A stretch of 64,000 bases of DNA from Sycon ciliatum. Its lineage: Eukaryota; Porifera; Calcarea; Leucosolenida; Sycettidae. Of this stretch, positions 43,607 to 55,725 are shown in pieces. A program made the position numbers and the translations under genes. Below the pieces are notes generated by a model. The model made no database searches. It was not told the origin of the DNA and saw only the letters and a list, made by a program, of their open reading frames with translations. The stretch's first letter is position 1. The number at the start of each line of letters is the position of its first letter. The stretch lies in contig NC_088655.1 in assembly GCF_964019385.1 (NCBI RefSeq), positions 25,569,977 to 25,633,976 of the forward strand, written 5' to 3'.

Positions 43607-45610
43607 AAACGAGATTTTCACGAGACGAGACTGCACCCATTGTATTAGCTTGTTTCGTATGAAACAAACAAGTCACTGAACCTGTCCATAATGGGGATTT
43701 TCCCTGATATGCGAATTATGCATACTCAGTCAATGCGTCCTTGAACCTTTACCTCCAGATTGGGAACTGCCAACATATTATGCAACTGTAAAACTCAGAT
43801 TCTACCCTTTGGTCGGGACACGGAATGCCGGAAGCAAAACCAGTGCCTTGCTTGCACAATGAACATGAGTATTTCGACAACACATCTAAGCCTCAGCAGC
43901 AACATAAGGCTTACCGTCCAGAAGGTGAACTCGCATTCTTGGGACACTGTGGGAAAGGGTAAAGAGATACGAATGGATCTAAGTCCGAATAAAATCAGCT
44001 CACGTTTCCGTAAATGAAAGGGTGAGCATAAGCAGTGAGTCGAAGGAAACTGGTCAACTCAGAGATCACCTGTCATTGAGTATTCCGTAAAAGGATGCCT
44101 CGACAGCGGAAAAGCTAAATTTAGAAAAGAGATCCTGTCAGCTTTTCCGTTGTTTATTGCATTCCACCTAAAATCAGAACACTTTTCGTAAGTGAAAGAG
44201 TAAAGACAAGCAAAATTTAATGAATCAAAGGGCTAGGGCCTAGGGAACTGGTCAACTCACCTGTCATTGAGTAATATTCCGTGAAAGGAGGTCTAGGTCT
44301 CAGCAGAGCCGAAGCGAAATAAGCCAGGAGACGAAATATCCGAAACAGCTCATGCAAGAAGCATGCAGTTCCATGTTCCTCGTGCATGCGCATCCGAAAA
44401 CGGACTGCAACAAAATGTCTGCCGTGCACGTGCACAGCACGCGCGACCACGCGTTGCACCGTTGGTAGATATCTAGATAGGCGCGGCCAGGATACCGGAT
44501 CTAGGAGGCATGGAGTATACTGCATGTAGTGAAATACCGAGCACCTTACTTACGTAGCATAGCGCGCGCGATGTCGTTTTGTCTTGCCAAGGCAAGTGAA
44601 CAGGATCGCGACTCCTGGCTCTTCACCTTTGTCTTTGGTCGGTGTACGAGCTGGATGCACGAACAGTTTTCGTAGGGTGAGTACTTTTTCATGTACCGGT
44701 ACTGATGATGTAGCACTGAAGTCTGAATGCGACAAGTAGGACTCGCCCATCCGCCCCTCCCCACCTAAACTGAAAAGCTGAAGCGCATGCGCAGCGTCAA
44801 GGAGGTAGGGCTATAGGGCCAGTAGGGCGCTCTGGCGGGATTTTACGGTATATATTTTTAATTAATTTTATTATTATCATGGTCATGGTCCTTGCAGTGC
44901 AGCGATAGGTCCTCTTCAGACTTCAGTACTCTAGCAGTCCCATCAACCGATCCATATAATTATTAGCTGCCCGCTACATCATCTCGGATTCTAGCAGTAG
45001 TCTACTACCTCCGAGTCCCAGGCACTCGGACTCGGAGCCAGCCAACCAGGACGTATCGTAAACCAGGAGCGGGCGTATTTTCTCGAAAGGTAGGCAACTT
45101 CGATCGAGTACAGTCCAGTGCATTACGGTCTTACTAACGGCTGTAGTGATATTACACTATTTACAGGGGCGTAGGAAGGTCTTCTACTTCTACATTGCAT
45201 ATTGGTGCGACATAATAATTATTATAAAGGCGGGGGAGGGGGGTTCCTGAGGCCATCAATTAGTTCACTGAATATGCTCCTTTACAGGTAAGCAGAGCCT
45301 CATGGTTGGCCTCAAGTCGATTTATGCGGTGGGGTGGGGGTGGGGATACGTTAGTTGCATTCATGTTACCCTTACTTGGAGTACTGACTTTAATTAAGAT
45401 TGAGAAACACAAAATTAATAATTCATTCATGCTGTAAATGTGCTGTGCGCTGCTGGTTCAGGGCGCTGTGCAACCCCAGACCTGCACTCTGCAGACACTG
45501 GGCTGCGTACTTGTGCATTGCATCGAGCAACCCCAAACCCGTTAGCACTGGACTGAACATATGTGTGTGTGTGTGTGCGTGCGCGCGCGCGCGTGTGTGT
45601 GTGTGTGTGT

Positions 45611-45661
<51 letters not shown>

Positions 45662-45884
45662 TGGTGCTATTGTGTGCATCAGGATAGCAAGATTGTGCTC
45701 TGCTAGAGTCCTGGTGGCCACTGATGTGTGTCAGGTGGGACATCAGCATCAGCCGGAACTACCCACGCCACAGTGATTGGTCATACTGTTGACAGTGATT
45801 GGAGACATTGTTGTTCTTATCCCAAATATGGATGGTGAGTGTGTGTCGCAACACCGTAACGATAGCCAAGCTCTATCAGTGCGC
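43607..45884. other. Region without recognised genes
   Basis: Two diverged direct copies of a segment (GGTCAACTC..CACCTGTCATTGAGTA, near 44050 and 44250) lie here, as do a TG/GC microsatellite (45562-45660) and GT-rich sequence. Open frames are short and unsupported. Confidence 0.45.
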
Positions 45885-46753
45885 TTAAAGAGGAAGTTAA
45901 GGCAAAAATTAAAATTTCACCAGTTGTAGTCTTCGGGGTGCTGAGTCGAATGGTCTTGGTCCGAGAAAGCTGAGACGCACCCTTCCTACTTGAATCCAAA
46001 TCGAACTCGCGCACTTCCACCGAAACTGGGTGACTGCGCCCTACTAGATGGGGATTTGTATGCAAAATGTCACTAAAAGCGCCATTTCGTTCTTATAAAA
46101 GCACGGATGACCGCGATTGGCCCATATGTTGTAGTCTTTTGGACGCTGAGTCGACTGGTTCTGGTCCGAAAAGGCTGCGATGCAGCGTTCCTCCTTTATT
46201 CCCAATCGAATATGGTTGAAGAAGCGGTCACGTGCTCCTGGGTGCCCAAATCACCTGGTCACCATGCCAGCAGGCGACAACTTTCACACCAAGGTTCAAC
46301 TCGAGTTCAACTCGAGTGACAGGAGTGCACCCAAAAAAGGTCAAACAGGCTAGTAAGTTGTACCCTGCAGGCACGGTGACCAGGTGACTGGTGTACGCAG
46401 GAGCACGTGACCGCTTGTTCAACCATGTTCGATTGGGAATAAAGGAGGAACGCTGCATCGCAGCCTTTTCGGACCAAAACCAATCGACTCAGCGTCCAAA
46501 AGACTACAACATATGGGCCACTCGCGGTCATCCATGCTTTTATAAGAACGAAATGGCGCTTTTAGTGACATTTTGCATACAAATCCCCATCTAGTAGGGC
46601 GCAGTCACCCAGTTTCGGTGGAAGTGCGCGAGTTCGATTGGGATTCAAGTAGGAATGGAGCGTCTCAGCTTCCTCGGATCACGACCATTCGACTCAGCAC
46701 CCTGAAGACTACAACTGGTGAAATTTTAATTTTTGCCTTAACTTCCCCTTTAA
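45885..46753. mobile_element. 869-bp foldback element with arms of about 430 bp
   Basis: The left arm starts TTAAAGAGGAAGTTAAGGC and the right arm ends GCCTTAACTTCCCCTTTAA. The arms match closely at the ends and less well near the centre (around 46310). The same end words (GAATGGTCTTGGTCCGA, ACTTCCCCTTTAA) occur in the R1 blocks. No transposase. Confidence 0.85.
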
Positions 46754-47571
46754 CTATCCACAAAATAAGGAATTCGGGTGGACACACCCATTACCGTAGC
46801 GCTGGACATCCGAACCAGTTCCGTTATATCACGACGTTTCGGCACTTGCAACAATGAATGCCTGATTTCAGAGATGACGCTCCAGGAAGCCTCTGCCCTT
46901 CTTCAGATTACGGTGAAGTCTGTACGCCATAGTGGTTGTCTCTTGTACAGTCTCTCAGCGTCCTTACGCAGTGTAATACATGTATAGGTGGAATCCTCAT
47001 AATACGAATATGGCTTAATTCGAACATAGTGCTTAATTATTAGAAGTTTTCCAGGACCGATTTCTGTCAATACGATTCCCACATAAAGTTTCTGATAATT
47101 TGAACCTCGAACTGGACACGTCCGGTTCATTAGAAGTCCCACAGATTCCACTTACATAGAAAATGCATTGGATTTGTGCTGATAATTCGAAATTAGCAAA
47201 GTGTAATTCAAAGTTCACTGTACACTGTACTGGTCAACTCAGTTGAGCAGGCTGTGCCGGTCAGTTCAGTTGAGCAGGCTGTGCTGGTCAGTTCAGTATC
47301 CGTGAAATCTGTGTCTAAGGTCCATAGCGCTACTTTGGGGGGGGGGGGATTCCACCTGCATTGGGTTTTGACAAAATAGGGCAGAGACTGAATTATGCTT
47401 TCCCATGGTATGACTTTTCTTCAAGTGCTCATGGGCTCAAATTTTGGTTAGAATTTTGAAGCAATAAGGGGTGAGACATAGTGCATGCAGGCGACATGAC
47501 GTCTCGCTTACCATTCCCTGTGCCACCTGCATGATGTGGCAGATTTTTTGAAGGACACTCGCAGCTGAAAC
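46754..47571. other. Region with a possible pogo-like end
   Basis: Reverse-strand CAGTGAACTTTGAATTACAC near 47200-47218 looks like a pogo-type end, but its partner is not clear. A 30-bp direct repeat (GGTCAGTTCAGTTGAGCAGGC type) occurs about 2.5 times at 47232-47298. No gene. Confidence 0.4.
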
Positions 47572-47887
47572 CAAGAGTATTATTAGCCCCCAAGAGTGTG
47601 CAACTGCTGATATCCTTTCTATGGGGTTCACCGACGGCGAAAACTCACATCACGCGGTGCAGTGTCGCTGGTATACGTTTCCAGCCTGTGTTTAGCGAGC
47701 AGCGGTGTAATGTAAAATATTCTCTGACAGAAACTCACTGCGCGTATGCGAATCCCGAGCATGATCATGGCAGATATTCGGATTGCGCGCACGCTATCCT
47801 TCATCTGTACGTAGTACAAAACGTACCTGAGAAACTGATGTGAGTTTTCGCCGTCGGACATCCCATATGCAGAGTTGCACACTCTTG
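47572..47887. mobile_element. Older member of the CAAGAGT TIR family
   Basis: Left end CAAGAGTATTATTAGCCCCC, then CAAGAGTGTGCAACTGC at 47591. Right end GAGTTGCACACTCTTG. Inner arms GACGGCGAAAACTCACATCA pair with their inverse near 47840. No clear target duplication, so probably older. Confidence 0.65.
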
Positions 47888-47904
47888 GGAGGTTATAATT
47901 TACT

Positions 47905-48466
47905 GTAAAAGCAGAAATATTCGTCTGGAATTTAATTTCGTCTTTTTCGTCCAAGGAGCTTTTGGACTAAATTAAATGCCGGACTAATATCGATTTGTCC
48001 AGCTTTTCAATACACTCTTATGATCCATGGACGAAATTTACAACCAGACGAACTCCCTTTCTTTGGAGTTGGATGAAATTATTGACCGACGAAATTTTCT
48101 TCCTATACATGTACAGTATTTATAGTCTTGCTGCAACTGGCAGGGCGTTGAGGTGTTTATAAGTCTTGATCTCTCTCATTCTGATCTTGTCCGCTATCGT
48201 TGCTAGAAGAGAAAATCTGTGGGTGCACATCCAGTGCATTTTCAGATTTGCGTGCATCTCTTGCGACGGGCGTATACATGGCAGAACATTTCGTCGGTCA
48301 ATAACATTTCGTCGGTCAATAATTTCGTTCAACTCCAAAGAAAGGGAGTTCGTCCGGCAGTAAATTTCGTCCATGGATCATAAGAGTGTATTGAATAGCT
48401 GGACAAATCGATATTAGTCCGGCATTTAATTTAGTCAAAAAGCTACTTGGACGAAAAAGACGAAAT
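47905..48466. repeat. Two MITE copies in inverted orientation
   Basis: 47905-48110 and the reverse complement at 48288-48466 are the same MITE found in each tandem unit (e.g. 9445-9650; words GGACTAAATTAAATGCCGG and TGATCCATGGACGAAATTT). The right copy stops at GACGAAATTAAT where the 24-bp minisatellite starts, so its end is missing. Confidence 0.75.
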
Positions 48467-49437
48467 TAATGCGATAGGGGTAGGGCAGTGTAGTGCGATA
48501 GGGGTAGGGCAGTGTAGTGCGATAGGGGTAGGGCAGTGTAGTGCGATATGTGTAGGGCAGTGTAGTGCGATAGGGGCAGGGCAGTGTAGTGCGATAGGGG
48601 TAGGGCAGTGTAGTGCGATAGGGGTAGGGCAGTGTAGTGCGATAGGGGTGGGGCAGTGTAGTGCGATAGGGGTAGGGCAGTGTAGTGCGATAGGGGTGGG
48701 GCAGTGTAGTGCGATAGGGGTGGGGCAGTGTAGTGCGATAGGGGTAGAGCAGTTTAGTGCGATAGGGGTAGGGCAGTGTAGTGCGATAGGGGTAGGGCAG
48801 TGTAGTGCGATAGGGGTAGGGCAGTGTAGTGCGATAGTGGTAGGGCAGTGTAATGCGATAGGAGTGGGGCAGTGTAGTGCGATAGGGGTGGGGCAGTGTA
48901 GTGCGATAGAGGTAGGGCAGTGTAGTGCGATAGGGGTAGGGCAGTGTAGTGCGATAGAGGTAGGGCAGTGTAGTGCAATAGGGGTAGGGCAGTGTAGTGC
49001 GATAGGGGTAGGGCAGTGTAGTGCGATAGGGGTAGGGCAGTGTAGTGCGATAGGGGTAGGGCAGTGTAGTGCGATAGGGGTAGGGCACTGTAGTGCGATA
49101 GGGGTAGGGCAGTGTAGTGCGATAGGGGTAGGGCAGTGTAGTGCGATATGTGTAGGGCAGTGTAGTGCGATAGGGGTAGGGCAGTGTAGTGCGATAGGTG
49201 TAGGGCAGTGTAGTGCGATAGGTGTAGGGCAGTGTAGCGCGATAGGGGTAGGGCAGTGTAGTGCGATAGGGGTAGGGCAGTGTAGTGCGATAGGGGTTGG
49301 GCAGTGTAGTGCGATAGGGGTAGGGCAGTGTAGTGCAATAGGGGTACGGCAGTGTAGTGCGATAGGGGTACGGCAGTGTAGTGCGATATGTGTAGGGCAG
49401 TGTAGTGCGATAGGGGTAGGGCAGTGTGGTGCGATAT
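48467..49437. repeat. 24-bp minisatellite, part A (about 40 monomers)
   Basis: Monomers GATAGGGGTAGGGCAGTGTA+GTGC with variants GATATGTGTAGG, GATAGAGGTAGG and GGGGTTGGG. Because 24 is a multiple of three and the word has no stop in several frames, long open frames arise on both strands. These are by-products. Confidence 0.95.
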
Positions 49438-49735
49438 CAAGAGTAGATAAACAAGAGTGTGCAACTCCGGATCTCTCCTGCACAATCTGCAGATACCCAC
49501 GGCGGAATTTTTTGTTTACGTCACCTTTTTTCAGAGAAACGCGGATTCTGCCGCAGAGCAGTGTGAGAGCATGTGCTGGGCACCGACCTTGTAGTGTAAA
49601 GCCCAGCCAAGTGCACGAGGGAAAACTCTCCAAAAGGCTCGCAGCGCCTGCGTCGTCGAAAAGATTACGTCAACAAAAAATTCCGCCGTGGGCCAACCCA
49701 TCCGCGAGTTGCACACTCTTGTTTATCTACTCTTG
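49438..49735. mobile_element. CAAGAGT-family TIR element inside the minisatellite
   Basis: 298 bp with TIRs CAAGAGTAGATAAACAAGAG and the inverse. GCGATAT on both sides (49431-49437, 49736-49742) fits a 7-bp target duplication, though the target is itself a repeat. Interior inverted words TTCCGCCGTGGG/CCCACGGCGGAA. Confidence 0.85.
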
Positions 49736-52556
49736 GCGATATGTGTAGGGCAGTGTAGTGCAATAGGGGTAGAGCAGTGTAGTGCGATAGGGGTAGTGCA
49801 GTGTAGTGCGATAGGGGTAGGGCAATGTAGTGCGATATGGGTAGGGCAGTGTAGTGCGATAGGGGTAGGGCAGTGTAGTGCGATAGGGGTAGGGCAGTGT
49901 AGTGCGATAGGGGTAGGGCAGTGTAGTGCGATAGGGGTAGGGCAGTGTAGTGCAATAGGAGTGGGGCAGTGTAGTGCGATAGGGGTAGGGCAGTGTAGTG
50001 CGATATGTGTACGGCAGTGTAGTGCGATAGGGGTAGGGCAGTGTAGTGCGATATGTGTACAGCAGTGTAGTGCGATAGGGGTAGGGCAGTGTAGTGCGAT
50101 AGGGGTAGGGCAGTGTAGTGCGATATGTGTACAGCAGTGTAGTGCGATAGGGGTAGGGCAGTTAAGTGCGATAGGGGTAGGGCAGTGTAGTGCGATAGGG
50201 GTAGGGAAGTGTAGTGCGATATGTGTACGGCAGTGTAGTGCGATAGGGGTAGGGCAGTGTAGTGCGATAGGGGTAGGGCAGTGTAGTGCGATATGTGTAG
50301 GGCAGTGTAGTGCGATAGGGGTAGGGCAGTGTAGTGCGATAGGGGTTGGGCAGTGTAGTGCGATAGGGGTAGAGCAGTGTAGTGCGATAGAGGTAGGGCA
50401 GTGTAGTGCGATAGGGGTAGGGCAGTGTAGTGCGATAGGGGTAGGGCAGTGTAGTGCGATAGGGGTAGGGCAGTGTAGTGCGAGATGTGTAGGGCAGTGT
50501 AGTGCGATAGGGGTAGAGCAGTGTAGTGCGATAGGGGTAGGGCAGTGTACTGCGATAGGGGTAGGGCAGTGTACTGCGATAGGGGTAGGGCAGTGTAGTG
50601 CGATAGGGGTAGGGCAGTGTAGTGCGATAGGAGTGGGGCAGTGTAGTGCGATAGGGGTGGGGCAGTGTAGTGCGATAGGGGTAGGGCAGTGTAGTGCGAT
50701 AGGGTTGGGGCAGCGTAGTGCGATAGGGGTGGGGCAGTGTAGTGCGATAGGGGTAGGGCAGTGTAGTGCGATAGGGGTAGGGCAGTGTAGTGCGATAGGG
50801 GTAGGGCAGTGTAGTGCGATAGGGGTAACGCAGTGTAGTGCGATAGGGGTAGGGCAGTGTAGTGCGATAGGGGTATGGCCGTGTAGTGCGATAGGGGTAG
50901 GGCAGTGCAGTGCGATAGGGGTAGGGCAGTGTAGTGCGATATGTGTAGGGCAGTGTAGTGCGATAGGGGTTGGGCAGTGTAGTGCGATATGTGTAGGGCA
51001 GTGTAGTGCGATAGGGGTTGGGCAGTGTAGTGCGATATGTGTAGGGCAGTGTAGTGCGATAGGGGTAGGGCAGTGTAGTGCGATAGGGGTAGGGCAGTGT
51101 AGTGCGATAGGGGTTGGGCAGTGTAGTGCGATATGTGTAGGGCAGTGTAGTGCGATAGGGGTAGGGCAGTGTAGTGCAATATGTGTAGGGCAGTGTAGTG
51201 CGATAGGGGTAGGCCAGTGTAGTGCGATAGGGGTAGGGCAGTGTAGTGCGATATGTGTAGGGCAGTGTAGTGCGATAGAGGTAGGGCAGTGTAGTGCGAT
51301 AGGGGTAGGGCAGTGTAGTGCGATAGGGGTTGGGCAGTGTAGTGCGATAGGGGTAGGGCAGTGTAGTGCGATAGGGGTAGGGCAGTGTAGTGCGATAGGG
51401 GTAGGGCAGTGTAGTGCGATAGGGGTAGGGCAGTGTAGTGCCATAGGGGTAGGGCAGTGTAGTGCAATAGGGGTAGGGCAGTGTAGTGCGATATGTGTAG
51501 GGCAGTGTAGTGCGATAGGGGTAAGGCAGTGTAGTGCGATAGGGGTAGGGCAGTGTAGTGCGATAGGGGTAGGGCAGTGTAGTGCGATAGGGGTAGGGCA
51601 GTGTAGTGCGATATGTGTAGGGCAGTGTAGTGCGATAGGGGTAGGGCAGTGTAGTGCGATAGGGCTAGGGCAGTGAAGTGCGATATGTGTAGGGCAGTGT
51701 AGTGCGATAGGGGTAGGGCAGTGTAGTGCGATATGTGTAGGGCAGTGTAGTGCGATAGGGGTAGGGCAGTGTAGTGCGATAGGGGTAGGGCAGTGTAGTG
51801 CGATAGGGGTAGGGCAGTGTAGTGCGATAGGGGTTGGGCAGTGTAGTGCGATAGGGGTAGGGCAGTGTAGTGCGATAGGGGTAGGGCAGTGTAGTGCAAT
51901 AGGGGTTGGGCAGTGTAGTGCGATATGTGTAGGGCAGTGTAGTGCGATAAGGGTAGGGCAGTGTAGTGCGATAGGGGTAGGGCAGTGTAGTGCGATAGGA
52001 GTGGGGCAGTGTAGTGCGATAGGGGTAGGGCAGTGTAGTGCGATAGGGGTGGGGCAGTGTAGTGCGATAGGGGTAGGGCAGTGTAGTACGATAGGGGTAG
52101 GGCAGTGTAGTGCGATAGGGGTAGGGCAGTGTAGTGCGATAGGGGTTGGGCAGTGTAGTGCGATAGAGGTAGGGCAGTGTAGTGCGATAGGGGTTGGGCA
52201 GTGTAGTGCGATAGGGGTAGGGCAGTGTAGTGCGATAGGGTTGGGGCAGTGTAGTGCGATAGCGGTAGGGCAGTGTAGTGCGATAGGGGTAAGGCAGTGT
52301 AGTGCGATAGGGGTAGGGCAGTGTAGTGCGATAGGGGTAGGGCAGTGTAGTGCAATAGGGGTAGGGCAGTGTAGTGCGATAGGGGTAGGGCAGTGTAGTG
52401 CGATAGGGGTTGGGCAGTGTAGTGCGATAGGGGTTGGGCAGTGTAGTGCGATAGTGGTAGGGCAGTGTAGTGCGATAGGGGTAGGGCAGTGTAGTGCGAT
52501 AGAGGTAGGGCAGTGTACTGCGATAGGGGTAGAGCAGTGTAGTGCTATAGGGGTAG
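49736..52556. repeat. 24-bp minisatellite, part B (about 117 monomers)
   Basis: Continuation of part A after the TIR insertion, same period and variants, ending GGGGTAGGCAGG at 52560. Longest chance open frame on the - strand is about 950 codons of the repeating octapeptide HCPTPIAL. Confidence 0.95.
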
Positions 52557-52794
52557 GCAGGCAATCACGACACACGTCAGTGAGTCAAGAAACCCAGAAG
52601 CGTGCCTAAATCGGCGTATTAACGAGCTCGCAGCTCAAGTAAGAGTATTACCAAAGAAATCTGAGCCCATTGATGGAGCCAGGGACACTTTGATTGGGGA
52701 CAACCCAAACGTATCATGTGACCTTCTGACAATGCGGATCACTGCGGGTGTGTTATCTAATTGCCTAGAAATCTATACTGGAAGACCAGTAATG
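52557..52794. other. Short unique spacer
   Basis: No feature seen. Confidence 0.4.
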
Positions 52795-53349
52795 TTAAGT
52801 TGTTAGCGAACATTTACTTGTAACGAGTTTACGAATTTGAAAAAAACGTTACTAGTACTAACGATTACACGGATTACTCGGAACTTACTCGTTATCTCTA
52901 TGATCGCTACTCGTTATGCTGTTATCGAGTATGCAGAGTTGTACTTGTGCATGTATGTATGCATAGTACATGTACTACTACTAGCTAAGTCACATTGTCT
53001 GTGCTGCATAGTCAACCCCAGCGTTGGGAGTCATCCAAGGTGACAAAATTCACACCTTTTCTAGTCACCTTCACACCTTTGGGATCCGGTGTGTACCCCC
53101 CCCCCCCCCCCCAGAAAAACCAACTGGCTGTGCAGGATTTGATAGTCACTGGGAGTCGATTGAGGCGCCTGTTTGTAGGCATCAGCATTCGTGACATACA
53201 TGTACATGACGTATGCTACCATACAGGACTCTAAAAGTGGAATTTTGGTGGCATATCAGTATTTGACCCGGGTCAACTGTCTTCATGTAAACGCTCACCT
53301 ATTTTTTGTCTATCGTACAGACTTTCAACCCGGGCTGAACTTGACCCGG

Positions 53350-53440
53350 GTTGAAATTTCTCATGAAAACACAGCCTAAGGCTGTGTACAGCCTAAGGCT
53401 GTGTTTTCATGAGAAATTTCAACCCGGGTCAAATTTCAAC
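53350..53440. repeat. Palindrome with an extra central copy
   Basis: Arms AACCCGGGTTGAAATTTCTC and AAACACAGCCTAAGGCTGTG fold on themselves. In the R2 sister copy (62440-62520) the centre has one AGCCTAAGGCT; here it has two joined by GTAC. Confidence 0.75.
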
Positions 53441-53506
53441 CCGCCATGAATGCGGATTGACTGGCGTGTTTACATGACGCATTGCGCTCGACCCAGGTTG
53501 AAATTT

Positions 53507-53582
53507 CGCCCCTGGTTGATTTCAACCAGGGAGTCGTCAAATATGGTACCGGTATTTGACGACTCCCTGATTTCAACCCTCC
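53507..53582. repeat. Short perfect palindrome
   Basis: TTGATTTCAACCAGGGAGTC (near 53516) is followed by CAAATATGGTACCGGTATTTG and the inverse GACTCCCTGATTTCAA (near 53561). Present identically in the sister copy. Confidence 0.7.
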
Positions 53583-53954
53583 CCTTAGAAATCGTACTGG
53601 CGAACTTCTGTGCGCATCTCGCGCCATGTTTGAATAGCACTGCACAAATAAGTGCACATGCAAATTTCGCGCGAAAGTATTCACGTGACCACACAGGACT
53701 CTAGAAGAGGACTTTTGGCGGTAAATCAGTAATAGACTGTCTTCATGTAAACAACCACCTATTTTTCCATCGTGCAGACTTTCAACCCGGGTTGAACTCG
53801 ACCGTGGTTGAAAATTCTCCCGTAAACGCAGCCTGAGGCCTAGGCCGTCATCACACTACGTTCTCCGACTCCCGTTTACGTTTACTCAAGTACGTCTATG
53901 GTGAAAAATCCCAAACGGGTGGTCGTGTCATCAGACAGGCACAGCTCTTAAAAA

Positions 53955-54261
53955 TACCGTATTATCTCTAATATAAGCACAGTCTCCAATAGTAGCACGT
54001 CTCCAATAATAGAACACCTTGGGGCGGCATTCAAAAATAAAGTGCTCAGTCTACATTATAAGCACACTGCGTAAATTCATTATCTGTACCGGCGAAAAAC
54101 CCCTGAAATGTGTGTGTCTGACATGAATTTTGCATGGCAACAAGCCTCTGAAATGAGGTTGAAATAATAATGGAACAGTCTCCAATAAAGGAACGTCTAG
54201 CACGGGGCGGAGGTACATTGAAAAAATAAAGGACCGTGCTTATATTAGAGATAATACGGTA
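53955..54261. mobile_element. TA MITE with CCGTATTATCTC ends, copy 1
   Basis: 303 bp, TIRs CCGTATTATCTCTAATATAA and inverse, TA on both sides. Interior words AGTCTCCAATA recur. Confidence 0.85.
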
Positions 54262-54307
54262 ATAATGTTCCTGGTTTGAGGGAAAGACACAATCGGGAAA
54301 AGTCAAC

Positions 54308-54372
54308 ACCAGGACTCGAACCAGGGCCCCTCGCTTGTAGCTAGCGATGCTCTAACCACTGAGCTATGGTGT
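54308..54372 (-). repeat. tRNA-like SINE head, copy 1
   Basis: On the - strand: A box region TAGCTCAGTGGTTAGAGC (54349-54366) and B box GGTTCGAGTCC (54312-54322). The anticodon loop lacks T at the position before the would-be anticodon, so a SINE or tRNA relic is more likely than a working tRNA. Confidence 0.6.
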
Positions 54373-54590
54373 AGTCGTCATCCCACCAGAGACCGTTCAA
54401 CATTTTCTTCAGACTTCGTAACTCACACTTCCTGTGAATCCACACACACAGGCGGGTGGGACGCAGCCCTCACTGTAACCCACGCACTTCACATACAAAC
54501 TAGCACGCGGGGAGCCCCAAGTCATAACATGTTCACTGGTTTGAGGGAAAGAAACAAACGGGATAAATCTGAAGAAAAATAATAATAATA

Positions 54591-55014
54591 ATAATAACTA
54601 GGGCTCAAACGATTAGTCCGATTAACCGGTTTCAGGCCGGTTAAGAAGAATTAACGGTTAACCGATAAAGATAACGGTTGCGCAGTAACTTTTCAGTCAA
54701 TTTTTCAAGCATCAGGTCGTTGCAAAGTGTGCACTTTCGCGGGCTGTCGCACGGGTACGCAATTTCTGGGCTGTCAACTCGGTCATATCTGGTCACTTGC
54801 TGTGAGAGTATGTATGAATGAGCATGCAAGAGAATGCACAAGTGCGCGTTGTACTGAACAGGGTACATTTTTTGAATGAGTATAGTCAAATATACGGTTA
54901 AAAAAGAGTCCGCAGGATTGCCGTGGCTTATAGGTTATAACCGGTTAACCGACCGTTAGCTTAGCAGTTAATCGTCAGGGGTAAAACCGTGACCGTTTGA
55001 GCCCTAATAATAAC
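54591..55014. mobile_element. hAT-like non-autonomous element with 8-bp target duplication
   Basis: The element is 54599-55006 (408 bp). Ends TAGGGCTCAAACG and inverse CGTTTGAGCCCTA. ATAATAAC on both sides. The R2 sister copy has a single ATAATAAC at the site (near 63658-63665). The interior has AACCGGTT/GGTTAACCG words. Confidence 0.88.
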
Positions 55015-55345
55015 GTTATTAGGATGACCCAAAGGCGGTGGTCGCCTATCGTGGGGTCCGTCACATGGAAGGATGATGGTACAAGAGTCTTGACGCGTAC
55101 ACGCAGTCACGTTTTTGGAGAGGTTTCAAGATTCATGCCCAAGTACGAGGTCTGTAACATGGGAAATTGTGGGCACAAGTTATGCGGTCGAGTCCACCAA
55201 CTAAACCAGATTTTGAACAGTCAGACATGTACAATCTAGCGTAAAACTGACAGGGAGTACTGAGACATTCCACGAGAGGAAAGTCAGCTTGAGCACTGCT
55301 CGATAGCGCTAACCAACGGCCTTCCAACTTGGAAGGTTTATGGAT

Positions 55346-55725
55346 ATTAGTGGTAATTCCAAAGAGGGGAAGTCCAGCGCCATCGAGCCGAGCACAAGCT
55401 ACATTCCAAGGTTTCATGGAATGCTGGCCTGGGATGCTGGCAGGACGGCAATACCAGACAAAACGGTTCAACCACAATTCAAAAACGCAAAGCAACAACC
55501 ACCCAGCTTGGGAGGCTCATTATTATCAAAGATGAAAATATGAAGGGGAAGCTTCGCGAGGACGACTTGTAACAAACCGAACGCCAGTATCTTACAGTAC
55601 TGTTAGTGTACTTGGTTGATGACAATGATGACTAACTAATTGCAATAACATGTATAGTATCACATGACCATCGTTTCGTCGTATTGTTCATGACAGCTCT
55701 TCAGGTGTGCAGTAAGAACTCAGAT
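55346..55725. other. Region without recognised features
   Basis: Short open frames only. The right part of the R2 family may continue here beyond the window edge of the sister copy. Confidence 0.4.

Larger units (their letters stand above)
52795..55345. repeat. R2 repeat block, copy 1
   Basis: Almost identical to 61890-64000. Copy 1 is longer mainly because it has a 408-bp hAT-like insertion and a longer palindrome. It contains a C tract (53097-53112), two palindromes with ACCCGGGTTGA words, a TA MITE, a tRNA-like SINE head and TAA microsatellites. Confidence 0.9.

Noticed and set aside
43335-43676. 113-codon frame on the - strand over the LINE tail
   Set aside because: Lies antisense to the 3' end of the LINE relic; no motif.
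48443-52575. Very long open frames (up to about 950 codons) on both strands
   Set aside because: They come from a 24-bp tandem repeat without stop codons in several frames. No start context, splice sites or sequence outside the repeat supports a protein.
54308-54372. Functional tRNA gene on the - strand
   Set aside because: A and B boxes are present but the anticodon loop lacks the expected T and the T stem has a mismatch. It is duplicated inside a repeat block, so a SINE head is more likely.
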